This document shows positions 25,180 to 36,003 of a stretch of 64,000 bases of DNA, one piece after another. Origin of the DNA: Caulobacter hibisci (GTDB lineage: Bacteria; Pseudomonadota; Alphaproteobacteria; Caulobacterales; Caulobacteraceae); assembly GCF_016135805.1 (NCBI RefSeq), contig NZ_JADWOX010000006.1, positions 62,001 to 126,000 of the forward strand, read 5' to 3'. The first letter of the stretch is position 1. Each line of letters begins with the position of its first letter. Made by a program: the position numbers and the translations under genes. Below the pieces are notes generated by a model. It was not told the DNA's origin. It did no database searches and saw only the letters and a program-made list of their open reading frames with translations.

Positions 25180-25899
25180 ATGATCGGGGCGCTGGTGCAA
25201 AAGCTGCTGCGCCGCGACGACCTTGCGAGCGACGAACGCGAGGCGCTGAGCGTTCTGCTGGGTCCAGATCGACGCGTTGCGGCGGGCAGCCTTATCATCA
25301 AGCCGGGCGATCGCCCGACCCACAGCACCTTCCTGGTCTCAGGCTTCTGCGCCCGCTATTCCCTGACCGTGAGCGGCGATCGCCAGTTGACGGAAATCAA
25401 CGTTCCCGGTGATTTCATCGATCTGCATAGCCTGCTGATGAAGCAGATGGACCATGGCATCGTGGCGCTGTCGGACTGCGTGGTCGCGCCGGCGCAGCAT
25501 GATGATCTTCGCCGCCTCAGCGGGCGCCACGCGCATCTGACACGGCTTCTGTGGCTGGAGACCGTGATCGACGGAGCCATTCACAGACAATGGCTGGTGA
25601 CGATGGGGCGTCAGAACGCCGCCAGCCGATTGGCCCATCTGATTTGCGAACTCTACATGCGGCTCGAAGCCGCCGGCCTGGCGCAGGATCATCGCTTCGC
25701 CGTTCCGCTGACCCAGGTCGACCTGGGCGACATCCTCGGCTTGACGCCCGTTCACGTGAACCGGGTGATGATGGAGCTTCGCCACCAGGGTCTGATCGAA
25801 TGGAAGGGCCCGCAGGTGCTGATCCTGGACTGGGCCCAACTGGCCAGCTTCGCCGAGTTCGACGAGACCTACCTGCGCCTGCGGCGCGATCCGGTCTGA
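25180..25899 (+). CDS. Crp/Fnr-family transcriptional regulator
   Basis: A 239-residue regulator with a cyclic-nucleotide-binding-like domain (FLVSGFCARYSLTVSGDRQLTE, then NVPGDFIDLHSLL), a dimerisation helix and a winged helix with LTQVDLGDILGLTPVHVNRVMMELRHQGLI. No Fnr-type cysteine cluster is present. I start at the ATG at 25180, preceded by AAGGA; an ATG at 25135 with GGAG just 4 bases upstream would add 15 residues. It is about 31 percent similar in layout to its neighbour on the opposite strand but clearly a separate member of the family. Target genes unknown; the divergent 24723-24989 gene is a likely one. Confidence 0.87.
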   Translation: MIGALVQKLLRRDDLASDEREALSVLLGPDRRVAAGSLIIKPGDRPTHSTFLVSGFCARYSLTVSGDRQLTEINVPGDFIDLHSLLMKQMDHGIVALSDCVVAPAQHDDLRRLSGRHAHLTRLLWLETVIDGAIHRQWLVTMGRQNAASRLAHLICELYMRLEAAGLAQDHRFAVPLTQVDLGDILGLTPVHVNRVMMELRHQGLIEWKGPQVLILDWAQLASFAEFDETYLRLRRDPV

Positions 25900-25923
25900 C
25901 GCGCCGGTTTGAAGGGTCGCCGT

Positions 25924-25962
25924 CCTTCGCCCCTGCGCCGACTCTCGGCGCGGGGGCGAAGG
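25924..25962. terminator. bidirectional hairpin between convergent genes
   Basis: A 17-base stem (25924-25940 pairing with 25946-25962, one G-T wobble) closes a 5-base loop between the convergent Crp/Fnr and catalase genes. There is no long T run, but the stem is very stable and symmetric and should stop transcription from both sides. Confidence 0.75.
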
Positions 25963-25977
25963 CCGCCGTGAGGCGGG

Positions 25978-28125
<2,148 letters not shown>

Positions 28126-28175
28126 GGGGTGTCCTTCGAACCGCGCGGGCTCGTCGTGGGGGAAAAGAAGCGGCG

Positions 28176-28715
28176 TCAGATCGGGGTCGACGGCGGCGCC
28201 AGCAGGGCCATCAACTCGGCTTTGCGGGCGGCGAGCTTGGCGCCCAGGGCGTCCAGGTCGATCTTGGTTTGGCGAACCTCGGGGAAGAGCTCTTCTTCTT
28301 CCTCCTTGACGTGGTGGCGGACCTGCTCGCCCAGCACCTTGATCTTGGCGTCGTAGAGCGGCTGTCCGGGCGCGCCGGCTTCGATCTGGGCGATCAGGGT
28401 TTTGGCCCCCATGTGCTCGACGATGGCCTCGTCGATCAGGTCGCCGTCGCCGGTTTCCTCGCGGGCCGGCGGATAGAAGAACTCTTCCTCGATCTGGGCG
28501 TGGACCTTGAGCGCCAGGCAGATCTTGTCGGCCAACGCCTTCTTGGCCGCGTCGTCGGTGAGGGTCTCGTACTCGTCGAAATAGTCGTCCACTTCGCGGT
28601 GGTCGGCGGTGAGCAGCGAGAGGGCGTCGGGGCCGACGGTCTTGGGAGCCGCTGACGCCTTGGTCGCCGCGCGCGTCGATGTCTTCCTGGCTTTGGTCTT
28701 CGCCGTGGTGGCCAT
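28176..28715 (-). CDS. hemerythrin-like (HHE) domain protein
   Basis: A 179-residue protein with a Lys/Ala/Thr-rich 28-residue leader and an HHE domain. Iron-binding His and Glu residues occur in [37 protein letters not shown] and [15 protein letters not shown], the four-helix di-iron pattern. Such proteins bind O2 or NO or buffer iron under stress. It precedes katE and has an EcfG-like promoter 31 bases upstream. A paralogue (34415-34939) lies 6 kb away with the same pattern and its own stress promoter. The start ATG at 28715 lacks a strong ribosome binding site. Confidence 0.86.
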   Translation of the reverse strand: MATTAKTKARKTSTRAATKASAAPKTVGPDALSLLTADHREVDDYFDEYETLTDDAAKKALADKICLALKVHAQIEEEFFYPPAREETGDGDLIDEAIVEHMGAKTLIAQIEAGAPGQPLYDAKIKVLGEQVRHHVKEEEEELFPEVRQTKIDLDALGAKLAARKAELMALLAPPSTPI

Positions 28716-28746
28716 GGGGGATGTCCGGAGGGAATGAGACCTGATC

Positions 28747-28771
28747 AACCGGGTTTGCCGGCCCACGTTCC
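28747..28771 (-). promoter_or_regulatory. EcfG-like promoter (GGAAC-N16-GGTT) for hemerythrin-katE
   Basis: On the minus strand GGAAC (complement of 28767-28771), 16 bases, GGTT (complement of 28747-28750), one mismatch from consensus and 31 bases before the hemerythrin ATG. The palindrome CATCAAATGATG lies at 28791-28802, about 20 bases upstream of the -35. Confidence 0.52.
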
Positions 28772-28812
28772 CCCGCGCGATCCAGCAAACATCAAATGAT
28801 GGTCGTTCCGAT

Positions 28813-30108
28813 CTAGGCCACCCGAACGCCTTGGTGTGCGTCGGCGTGGGTCTGAGCGCCGCGGCGCGGCCGGCCGACGATCCGCGCCACCACCAGATCG
28901 GTGGTGACGTTGCCCAAGGTCCGAAAGATGTCGGGCACCGTCTCGACCGCCAGCAGGACAGGCAGGGCGTCAAGCGGTACGCCCATCGCCAGGCAGACCG
29001 GGCCGATCGTCGCGAAGAACGAGACCTGGGCGGGCAAGCCCACGGCCGCCAGGCTCACGGCCGCCGCCACCAGGATCGCGACGATCAGGTCCGTCGGCGA
29101 GAGGGCGATGCCGTGGAGATGGGCCAGATAGATGGCGACGCTGACATTGGCCGCGGCGCTGGCGGCCCTGAAGATCGAAACCGAGAGCGGCAGGACGACC
29201 TCGGCGGACCCGGGCGAGGTTTTCAGCGCGCCCGTCGCGGCGATCATCGTCGGCAGGCAGGCCAGCGACGACTGCGTCCCCAGGGCCACCACCTGAACCG
29301 GCAGCGCGGCTTTGAAGAAGGTCACGGGGGAAATCCGACCGGCCACAGCGACGAGCCCATAAGCCGCTAGGGTGATCGCCAGGCAAGCGGCGACCACGAC
29401 GGCGACGTAGTGGGCCAAGGCGCCGGCGGCGCCCAGGCCCATCTTGGCGCCGACGCCAAAGCCTAGCGCCATGACGCCGAGCGGTCCGGCCAGCAGGACC
29501 CAGCGCACGATCACCAGCATTGTCGCCACGACCGCTTCGAAAACGGTCATCAAGGGGTCGCGCAGTCGCGTTTCGATCCGGCTGGCCGCGAAACCGAAGA
29601 ACAGCGCAAAGACCACCAAAGGCGCCATGCTCATCTCGGCCGCGGCCTTGATCGGGTTGGCGGGAATGAGACCGCTGAACCACGCCCCGCCGTGGGCCAC
29701 GACCGGCGGCGTCGAGCCTGCGGCGTTAAAGGCGTCGCCACCCACGGGAATGGGCACCCAGGCCAGGACCACAGTCGTCAACGACGCGCTTAGCGCGCAT
29801 GCGGCGATCAGCAGAACCACGAACCAGAGCATGGCGCGTGCCGCCACGCCGCCCGCCGCGGCGCTGGAGGTCGCCGAGCCGACGCCTGTGACCAGGAGAC
29901 CGAAGACCAGAGGCACGACCGTCATCGTCAGGGCGTCCAGCCATAGCTGTCCGATCGGCGCGGCCACGGCTTCCAGCAGATCGAGCGTCGTCGACGCTCG
30001 CCCGCTCAGGGCCGCGCCGCAAGCCAGCCCGACGACAAGACCCAGGAGAATGCGCGTGGACAGGGTGTTCCATCGTCCCATGCTCGACCCCGGTTTTTTC
30101 TCGCTCAT
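28813..30108 (-). CDS. dicarboxylate/amino acid:cation symporter (DAACS family)
   Basis: A 431-residue membrane protein of the glutamate/dicarboxylate carrier family, with about eight membrane helices and two re-entrant loops. The family hallmarks are the Ser-rich first hairpin, represented here by GTQSSLACLPTM near residue 275, and the NVSVAIYLAHLHGI stretch in the seventh helix near residue 320. It imports C4-dicarboxylates or acidic amino acids with sodium or protons. The ATG at 30108 follows GGAGGG. It ends 98 bases before the hemerythrin gene; the intervening stress promoter suggests separate control. An acidic amino acid importer would fit a window that also makes cyanophycin, but the substrate is not certain. 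Confidence 0.87.
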   Translation of the reverse strand: MSEKKPGSSMGRWNTLSTRILLGLVVGLACGAALSGRASTTLDLLEAVAAPIGQLWLDALTMTVVPLVFGLLVTGVGSATSSAAAGGVAARAMLWFVVLLIAACALSASLTTVVLAWVPIPVGGDAFNAAGSTPPVVAHGGAWFSGLIPANPIKAAAEMSMAPLVVFALFFGFAASRIETRLRDPLMTVFEAVVATMLVIVRWVLLAGPLGVMALGFGVGAKMGLGAAGALAHYVAVVVAACLAITLAAYGLVAVAGRISPVTFFKAALPVQVVALGTQSSLACLPTMIAATGALKTSPGSAEVVLPLSVSIFRAASAAANVSVAIYLAHLHGIALSPTDLIVAILVAAAVSLAAVGLPAQVSFFATIGPVCLAMGVPLDALPVLLAVETVPDIFRTLGNVTTDLVVARIVGRPRRGAQTHADAHQGVRVA

Positions 30109-30165
30109 CGTCTTACCCTCCGCTGAGCAACGCAAACGGCGAGGCGGCCCGATGGCTCCGTCGCA

Positions 30166-30191
30166 GGAACAAGGGCGAGGCGGCGGGGGTT
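30166..30191 (+). promoter_or_regulatory. EcfG-like promoter (GGAAC-N17-GGTT) for csbD
   Basis: GGAAC at 30166-30170, 17 bases, GGTT at 30188-30191, 48 bases before the CsbD ATG. One mismatch from the general stress consensus in the -10 and the longer of the two accepted spacings. Confidence 0.45.
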
Positions 30192-30238
30192 TGAGGGGGG
30201 CTCGTGATCGACGAGCGTCGATACAATGGGAACCTGTG

Positions 30239-30583
30239 ATGAACGAGCAAGTGACGGGCGTGGCCAACCAGGGCGTGGGACGCGTCCAAGACGCTGTTGG
30301 CGGCCTGACCGGCAATGCCGAACTCCAGGCCAAGGGCAAGATCAAGGAAGCCGTCGGCACGGTGCAGCAGGCCTTTGGCCAGGCCAAGGGCGGCGTGAAG
30401 GACGCCTTCGAGGAGACGCTGGAAGGCGTCCGGGGCCACGTCCACGAACAGCTCGACGCGGTCGAGACTTATGTGGTCTCCAAGCCGCTGCCGGCGGTGG
30501 CGATCGCCGGCGCCATCGGCATCGTGGTGGGGCTTTTGCTGAGCGGCCGCAGCAAGACGATCTATCTGCGCGACGCGCGCTAA
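30239..30583 (+). CDS. CsbD family stress protein with C-terminal membrane helix
   Basis: A 114-residue protein. The first 60 residues form the CsbD motif (NQGVGRVQDAVGGLTGN, KGKIKEAVG), then an amphipathic stretch and a single membrane helix (PLPAVAIAGAIGIVVGLLLSG) ending in basic residues, the layout also called DUF883/ElaB-like. Such proteins accumulate in general stress responses; biochemical role unknown. The ATG at 30239 is supported by the domain start. A stress-type promoter lies 48 bases upstream and a strong terminator follows. It is convergent with the Mfd-family gene. Confidence 0.85.
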   Translation: MNEQVTGVANQGVGRVQDAVGGLTGNAELQAKGKIKEAVGTVQQAFGQAKGGVKDAFEETLEGVRGHVHEQLDAVETYVVSKPLPAVAIAGAIGIVVGLLLSGRSKTIYLRDAR

Positions 30584-30605
30584 AGCCTGTCGACGACGCG
30601 CATCA

Positions 30606-30640
30606 CGCCCCCGGAACCTGGCTCCGGGGGCGTTTCTTCT
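30606..30640 (+). terminator. Rho-independent terminator after csbD
   Basis: A perfect 10-base stem (30606-30615 with 30623-30632), a 7-base loop and a T-rich tail (TTTCTTCT). It stops transcription from CsbD and overlaps the end of the convergent helicase gene. Confidence 0.85.
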
Positions 30641-33600
30641 ATGCGGCTAGGGCCAGCAGCAAGCGCTCGACAAGCTCGCGTCTCTGCGCGTCGCTGTCCG
30701 TCGCCTCGGTGATCACGATCTTGCCGTCGTCCAGCGAGATCTCGGTCGCCACGCGCGCCAAGCGCTTGGCTGCGGCCTTGGCGGCGCGCGGCGGGAGACT
30801 CAGGGCCACGCCCTTGGGTCCTGCTCGCACCTGGCGAACCTCCGCCGCGCGAGCCAGCGCCTGCAGACGCGCCAAGGACAGGAGCGTCGTGGCCTGGACG
30901 GGGACCGGGCCGAACCGGTCTTCCAACTCCTCCTCGAACGCATCGATCTCGTCCAGAGTCTCCATTCGGGCGAGGCGACCATAGAGGCCGATGCGGGTGA
31001 CGGCGTCAGGGACATAGTCGATCGGGATCGAGCCGGCCTCGCCCAACACCAGGTCCGGGGTCCACGCGCCGGCCTCGACCTCGCCGCGCGCTACCCGCAC
31101 CGCGCGTTCGAGCAGGCGTTGATACAGCGCCGCGCCGATCATCTTGACGTGGCCGGCCTGGTCCTCGCCCACCAGATCACCGCCGCCGCGCAGGTCGAGA
31201 TCGCGGGCGCTGATCGCCAGGCCCGATCCGAGGCGGTCGAACGCCTCCAGCGTTGACAGCCGCGCGCGTGTAGCGTCGGAGAGATCGTCTTGGGGGTCTG
31301 ACAGCAGGTAGGCGATCCCCTGCGTGCGACCTCGACCGACGCGACCTCGCAGCTGGTGCAACTGCGAAAGTCCGAAGCGGTCGGGCCGCCAGACGATCAT
31401 GGTGTTGGCGCGCGGGACATCCAGGCCGCTCTCGATGATGTTGGTCGCCAGCAGGACGTCGCCCTCGCCATCGGCGAACCCGACCATGACCGCGTCGGCC
31501 TCGTCGGCGGACAAGCCGCCGTGCGCGATCCGCACGGAGAGCTCCGGGGCCAATTTCGCCAGGCGCTCGGCCAGGGGGGCGATGTCTTCGATGCGCGGAG
31601 CGACGACGAAGCTCTGGCCGCCGCGCCGCTTTTCGCGCATCAGGGCGGTGCGCAAGCTGGCTGGGTCGAACGGCGCCAGGAAGGTGCGGATCGGCCGGCG
31701 GCGGGCCGGCGGACTGGCGATGACGCTGACGTCCTGGATCCCGACCATGGCGGCCTGCAGCGTGCGAGGGATCGGCGTGGCCGTCAGGGTCAGCAGGTGG
31801 CCGTCGGCGGCCAGGCCCCGCAGCTGGTCCTTCAGCGCCGCGCCAAACTTTTGCTCCTCGTCGATGATCATCAGGCCCAGGTTGTCGAAGGCCAGGTCCT
31901 TGCCGCCCAAGGCCTGGGTGCCGATGACGATCCGAACCTCGCCGCTTTCCAGGCCTTTCTTGACGGCTCGCGCCTCGGACGGGGTGACCAGGCGCGAAAG
32001 GTGAGCCACCCCGATGCCGCTGCCGGCGAACCGTCGCTTGAACGTCTCGACGTGCTGGCGGGCCAGCACGGTGGTCGGCGCCGCCAAGGCGACCTGCCGG
32101 CCGCTCAGGGCCACGGCCGCTGCGGCGCGCAGGGCGACCTCGGTCTTGCCGAAGCCGACATCGCCGCACACCAGTCGGTCCATCGGTCGGCCGGACGCCA
32201 GGTCGGCGAGGACGGCTTCGATGGCGGCGGACTGATCCGGCGTCTCCGGATAGGCGAAGCGCGCGGCGAACTTGGCGTAGGCGGCCTTGGGCGGAACGAT
32301 CGGCTCACAGACGCGCGCTTCGCGCGCCTTGGCCAGGGCGACCAACTGCTCGGCGGCCTCGTCGACATGCCGACTGACCTCGGCGCGGCGCTTGATCCAG
32401 CCTTCGCCCTTCAGCCGGTCGAGCGTCACGGCGCTGGCCTCCGCGCCGTAGCGCCAGATCCGGCCGATCTCCTCGATCGGCGCCAGCAGGCTGTCGCCGC
32501 CGTGATACTCCAGTTGCAGGGTGTCGTGTTCGACACCGTCGATCTCGACGGTCTTGAGGTCACGCAGCACGCCGACGCCATGGTCCTCGTGCAGCACCAC
32601 GTCGCCGATCCGCAGATCCGGCTCGGCCAGGAGATCCGTTGCGCTCGCCGCGCTTTTGGCCGCGATGCGGCCGCCGACCACGTCGCTGGCGGCGATCACC
32701 ACCAGGCCCTCGGAGGGATCGAGAAAGCCGGTGTCCAGATCGACCTGCAGGCTGACGACCTCGCCCAGCGGCGCAGACAGGGCCGCCTGCCAATCGGCCA
32801 CCGGTTCGGGCTTCAAAGCCAGGCCCCGGGCCAGCGCCTTGGCGAGCGTTCGCTGCTCGTGCTTGAGGCCGGTCAGCACGACGCGATGATGGGCGTCGCG
32901 ATGGGCCTGGACGTAGTCGCAGAATGCCCGCCCCGGATTGCGTTGCAGGGTGAGGTTCGGGATCGACTCGATCGCATCCAAGTCCAGAACCACCGTCTTC
33001 CAGCCGGCCAAGGCGTCCTGCAGGTCCGAGCCCAGCAGGTAGAGCGCGCCGGGCGCCGAAGCGACAGGACCCTCCAAACCGCCTAGGCCGCGGCGCGCCT
33101 CGAAGGCCTCGAGCACATGGTCCTCGACGTCGGCCAGCCGCGCGGGCGCCTTCAAGTCGATCGACAGGCGGGCTTTGGGCACGAAGTCGAACAGGGTTTC
33201 GAGGGTGTCGTAATGCTCGGGAAGGCCGTGCTCCACGCCGGGCCATCGCGCTTCCTGGGCTTGAATCAGATCCTGCTCGGTTTGGATCGCCGGCAGGATC
33301 ACCTCGCTGGCGGGGCCCAGCGACAGGCGTTCGATGTCGCCTTCGGACCTTTGGGACAGCGGGTCGTAGGTCCTGATCTCGTCGATGAGATCGTCGGCCG
33401 CCAACACGATCCGCACAGGTCGCGCCGCGTCGGCCGGAAAGATGTCGATGACCTCGCCCAGGAAGGCGATCTCGCCGGGCTCGTCGATGCGGTCGTCGCT
33501 GACATAGCCGGTCCGGGCGGCGAAACGAACCAGGGCGTCGCGGTCGAGCCGCCGGCCGCGCTCCAGGACGAGGAAGGCGTCGGTCAGCATTGCGCGCGGC

Positions 33601-33992
33601 GGCAGCTTCTGCACCAGGGCTTCGGGCGAGGTGATCACCACGCACCCTCCTCCGGCGTCGCGCGACAGTCGCCGCGCCACGCGCATGCGCCGGCCCATGA
33701 TGTCCCGCGATGGCGAGGCGCGGTCATAGGGCAGGCAGTCCCACGGCGGCAGGACCAGGACTTCGAGATTCGATGACAGGCCCGCCAGGGCGCGGCCGAT
33801 CTCTTCGGCGCGGCGCTCGCTGGACGCCACGTGCACGCTTGGCCCGTCGGCGGTGGAGGCGCGCGCCAGGGCGGCGGCGATCGCGGCCGCGGGAGCCTGA
33901 ATAGGCGTGCGGACAACGCGCTGCTCGGGCGCCGCGCCCGGCGTCAGGGTCTCGCCGACGGCGGGGACTTTGGGATCAACGGCCGGGACCAT
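30639..33992 (-). CDS. mfd: transcription-repair coupling factor family helicase (Mfd-like)
   Basis: A 1117-residue protein with the full Mfd order: UvrB-homology region (PPWDCLPYDRASPSRDI near residue 84), an RNA polymerase interaction domain near residue 495 (LEYHGGDSLLAPIEEIGRIWRYG region), and a RecG-like SF2 motor with Walker A GDVGFGKTE, a DEEQKFG box and TRG-type motifs through DLRGGGDLVGEDQAGH, followed by the D7 domain. It would remove stalled RNA polymerase at DNA damage and recruit UvrA. The position among stress genes, rather than in the usual housekeeping context, and some loose motif matches make me suspect a second, divergent paralogue, which cannot be decided from this window. 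No clear stress promoter precedes it. Confidence 0.88.
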   Translation of the reverse strand: MVPAVDPKVPAVGETLTPGAAPEQRVVRTPIQAPAAAIAAALARASTADGPSVHVASSERRAEEIGRALAGLSSNLEVLVLPPWDCLPYDRASPSRDIMGRRMRVARRLSRDAGGGCVVITSPEALVQKLPPRAMLTDAFLVLERGRRLDRDALVRFAARTGYVSDDRIDEPGEIAFLGEVIDIFPADAARPVRIVLAADDLIDEIRTYDPLSQRSEGDIERLSLGPASEVILPAIQTEQDLIQAQEARWPGVEHGLPEHYDTLETLFDFVPKARLSIDLKAPARLADVEDHVLEAFEARRGLGGLEGPVASAPGALYLLGSDLQDALAGWKTVVLDLDAIESIPNLTLQRNPGRAFCDYVQAHRDAHHRVVLTGLKHEQRTLAKALARGLALKPEPVADWQAALSAPLGEVVSLQVDLDTGFLDPSEGLVVIAASDVVGGRIAAKSAASATDLLAEPDLRIGDVVLHEDHGVGVLRDLKTVEIDGVEHDTLQLEYHGGDSLLAPIEEIGRIWRYGAEASAVTLDRLKGEGWIKRRAEVSRHVDEAAEQLVALAKAREARVCEPIVPPKAAYAKFAARFAYPETPDQSAAIEAVLADLASGRPMDRLVCGDVGFGKTEVALRAAAAVALSGRQVALAAPTTVLARQHVETFKRRFAGSGIGVAHLSRLVTPSEARAVKKGLESGEVRIVIGTQALGGKDLAFDNLGLMIIDEEQKFGAALKDQLRGLAADGHLLTLTATPIPRTLQAAMVGIQDVSVIASPPARRRPIRTFLAPFDPASLRTALMREKRRGGQSFVVAPRIEDIAPLAERLAKLAPELSVRIAHGGLSADEADAVMVGFADGEGDVLLATNIIESGLDVPRANTMIVWRPDRFGLSQLHQLRGRVGRGRTQGIAYLLSDPQDDLSDATRARLSTLEAFDRLGSGLAISARDLDLRGGGDLVGEDQAGHVKMIGAALYQRLLERAVRVARGEVEAGAWTPDLVLGEAGSIPIDYVPDAVTRIGLYGRLARMETLDEIDAFEEELEDRFGPVPVQATTLLSLARLQALARAAEVRQVRAGPKGVALSLPPRAAKAAAKRLARVATEISLDDGKIVITEATDSDAQRRELVERLLLALAA

Positions 33993-34351
33993 GGGAAGCT
34001 CTTGAATAAGGAACGGGACGAGGGAGGGCCAGGCGATCGCCTGGAGGCCAAACCCGAGCTGGCGCTGGAAGTTGCAGCGCTTGGCGACGGCTTTCGATTT
34101 GCAGCTCAGGCGTCGATCTAAACTGCCGAGCGGCGCGACATCATTTGATGATCGGGCGATGATGTGGCGGCGTAGCGCTCGACATCCCGCCGTAAGCTGT
34201 GGCCACGCCGCCTGTCGCCCTTCGAAATGTTTTCAGCCTGATCATCGGCGCTCAGGCTTGTCTCGGGCCGAGCGTGGATGTGGCTGCTGGTCGTCGTGAA
34301 GCGGCGGGTCGACCTAACAGCCGCGAACGTCTCGCAAGTCCCTGAAAACTT
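33993..34351. other. intergenic region with a palindromic motif
   Basis: No convincing gene in these 359 bases between the Mfd-like and hemerythrin genes. It holds the palindrome CATCATTTGATG at 34140-34151, a second copy of the motif near the other hemerythrin gene, and several short AT-rich patches that may contain the Mfd promoter. Confidence 0.45.
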
Positions 34352-34376
34352 GGAATGGCGGCCCCGGGTCGTCGTT
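34352..34376 (+). promoter_or_regulatory. EcfG-like promoter (GGAAT-N16-CGTT)
   Basis: GGAAT at 34352-34356, 16 bases, CGTT at 34373-34376; one mismatch from the stress consensus and 38 bases before the hemerythrin ATG at 34415. Confidence 0.55.
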
Positions 34377-34414
34377 GCTGTGTTTCAAATTCACGATCCT
34401 TCAAGGACCCGCTC

Positions 34415-34939
34415 ATGGCCACCGCCGCCCCCAAGCTCGACGCCGTCGCGCTGTTGAAAGCCGATCACCGCAAGGTCGAGGACCTGTTCGCCCAGTTCGA
34501 GGCCGCCAAAGCCGATGGCCGCAAGAAGGCCCTGGCCGAGCAGATCTGCATGGAGCTGACCGTCCATACCAAGATCGAGGAGGACATCTTCTACCCGGCC
34601 TGCGAGGGCAAGGTTGAAGAGGACCTGCTGAAGGAAGCCTATGTCGAGCACGACGGCGCCAAGGTGCTGATCGCCGAGATCGAGGCCGGCGGCCCCGACG
34701 ACGAGTTCTACGACGCCAAGGTCAAGGTGCTTTCGGAAATGATCGAGCACCACGTCAAGGAAGAGGAGCAGCGCGTCGAAGGCATGTTCGCCCAGGCCCG
34801 CAAGGCCGGCCTCGACATGGACGCGCTGGGCGAGCAGATGGCCGCCGAGAAGAAGCAGCTGATCGCCACCTACAAGACGGGCGGCCTGCCGGTTCCCGAG
34901 ACGCCGACCTTCGAAGGCACGACGCTCGCGGCCCACTGA
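34415..34939 (+). CDS. hemerythrin-like (HHE) domain protein
   Basis: A 174-residue HHE-domain protein, paralogue of the 28176-28715 gene. The metal-binding pattern is the same: LLKADHRKVEDLFAQFE, VHTKIEEDIFYP, YVEHDGAK and IEHHVKEEEQRVEGMF. It has no basic leader but a C-terminal tail of about 25 residues (GGLPVPETPTF). It probably buffers iron or oxygen species during stress. AAGGA lies 8 bases before the ATG. It is followed by a hairpin terminator, so it is likely a single-gene unit under the EcfG-like promoter upstream. Confidence 0.88.
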   Translation: MATAAPKLDAVALLKADHRKVEDLFAQFEAAKADGRKKALAEQICMELTVHTKIEEDIFYPACEGKVEEDLLKEAYVEHDGAKVLIAEIEAGGPDDEFYDAKVKVLSEMIEHHVKEEEQRVEGMFAQARKAGLDMDALGEQMAAEKKQLIATYKTGGLPVPETPTFEGTTLAAH

Positions 34940-34980
34940 TTATGGAAAAGCTGTTCGCGAAGTTCGCGAACGCGACGGGG

Positions 34981-35006
34981 AAGGCGACGGGCAGCCCCGT
35001 CGCCTT
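34981..35006 (+). terminator. hairpin terminator after hemerythrin gene
   Basis: An 11-base perfect stem (34981-34991 with 34996-35006) with a 4-base loop and a short T-containing tail, about 40 bases after the stop of the hemerythrin gene. The preceding stretch also contains two copies of the self-complementary TTCGCGAA. Confidence 0.7.
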
Positions 35007-35211
35007 TCTGCTGTGCGTCGCCTCGGTGTTGATCTGAGCCGTGACCGGTCCGACCTTCAGGTTTTCTTAGACCTGAACGGCCGCCTTGCGCTGTGTCGAG
35101 GATCGAGGCCAGACATTGCCTCCCGTCGTGCCGGGCTTGGCGCGGGAGGACGCAGTGTCGCAGGCGCCATTGCAACGCGTAAACCGTCCGGATTCATGAG
35201 ACCCTGTGAGA

Positions 35212-35430
35212 ATGTACTCAGCGGCACATAGAATGTGGCAAGCGAGCGTCTGCGCTCGACAAGCAGCCGCGGCGAGCGATCCGCAGGAACGCAACGAGTT
35301 CCTGGTCCTGGCCTGTGAATGGCGCCTGTTGGTCTCGTTCCACGACCGCGTCCCCCAAGGGCCGCGGCTGGTTTGGTCACGTCCAACCCAGGCGAGCCTG
35401 GATCCGGCGCTCGACGGCCCACTGAGCTAA
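35212..35430 (+). CDS. small protein, unknown function
   Basis: A 72-residue open frame with convincing codon bias: MYSAAHRMWQASVCARQ, then an Ala/Asp/Pro turn, NEFLVLACEWRLLVSFHD and a Pro-rich tail. The helical pattern with a DPQER turn is common in alphaproteobacterial small proteins annotated only as hypothetical. A GTG 6 bases upstream is an alternative start. I see no stress-type promoter and only a weak ribosome binding site, so confidence is moderate. Confidence 0.45.
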   Translation: MYSAAHRMWQASVCARQAAAASDPQERNEFLVLACEWRLLVSFHDRVPQGPRLVWSRPTQASLDPALDGPLS

Positions 35431-35597
35431 AGGCCGCGCTTTTTATCGCCCTGCGCTCACCTGAGTGCGGGGCGCCGTAACGTCGCCTCGACACTTCTTT
35501 TGCAGCAGAGAAACCTTGGCTTTAGCTCGGGGGTTATCCCCCGGTGGATCGCCGCGGGGGCGTCCGGTTGGGGTGAAGCCCGCCGCCAGGAGCCTGA

Positions 35598-36003
35598 ATG
35601 TCGATTGATCTGACACCGCCCAGAGCCGAGCCCCGTGTTGTGACCGGCGTGCCTGGCCTCGATGAGATCCTGGGCGGAGGCCTGACGCGCGATCGCATCT
35701 ACCTCGTCGAGGGCACGCCTGGCTCGGGCAAAACAACCCTCGCTCTTCAGTTCCTGCTCAAGGGGCGGGAACTGGGCGAGACCGGCCTCTACATCACCCT
35801 CTCCGAAACCGAGACCGAATTGCGCGCGGCCGCGGCCAGCCACGGCTGGTCGCTCGACGGCATCGATCTCTTCAAGCTCGTGAGCGAGGAGGGCCTCGAT
35901 CCCGACAGCGAGCAGTCGGTGCTGCATCCGTCCGACGTCGAATTGGGCGAGACCACGCGCGGCGTCATGCGCCAGGTCGAGCAGACCAAGCCGATGCGCG
36001 TGG
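35598..36003 (+). pseudogene. KaiC/RadA-like ATPase, truncated 3' end
   Basis: The first 135 residues of a circadian-clock-type RecA ATPase: TGVPGLDEILGGGL, the Walker A GTPGSGKTTLALQFLL and the conserved ETELRAAAASHGWSLDGI. Complete relatives have about 480 residues with two RecA domains, and the next family block should be the Walker B strand. Here the frame breaks after VEQTKPMRV and enters the middle of a histidine kinase in a different frame, stopping at 36080. Walker B, the sensor loops and the whole second domain are missing, so ATPase activity should be lost. A 6-base GC hairpin (35528-35543) lies in its leader. Confidence 0.78.
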
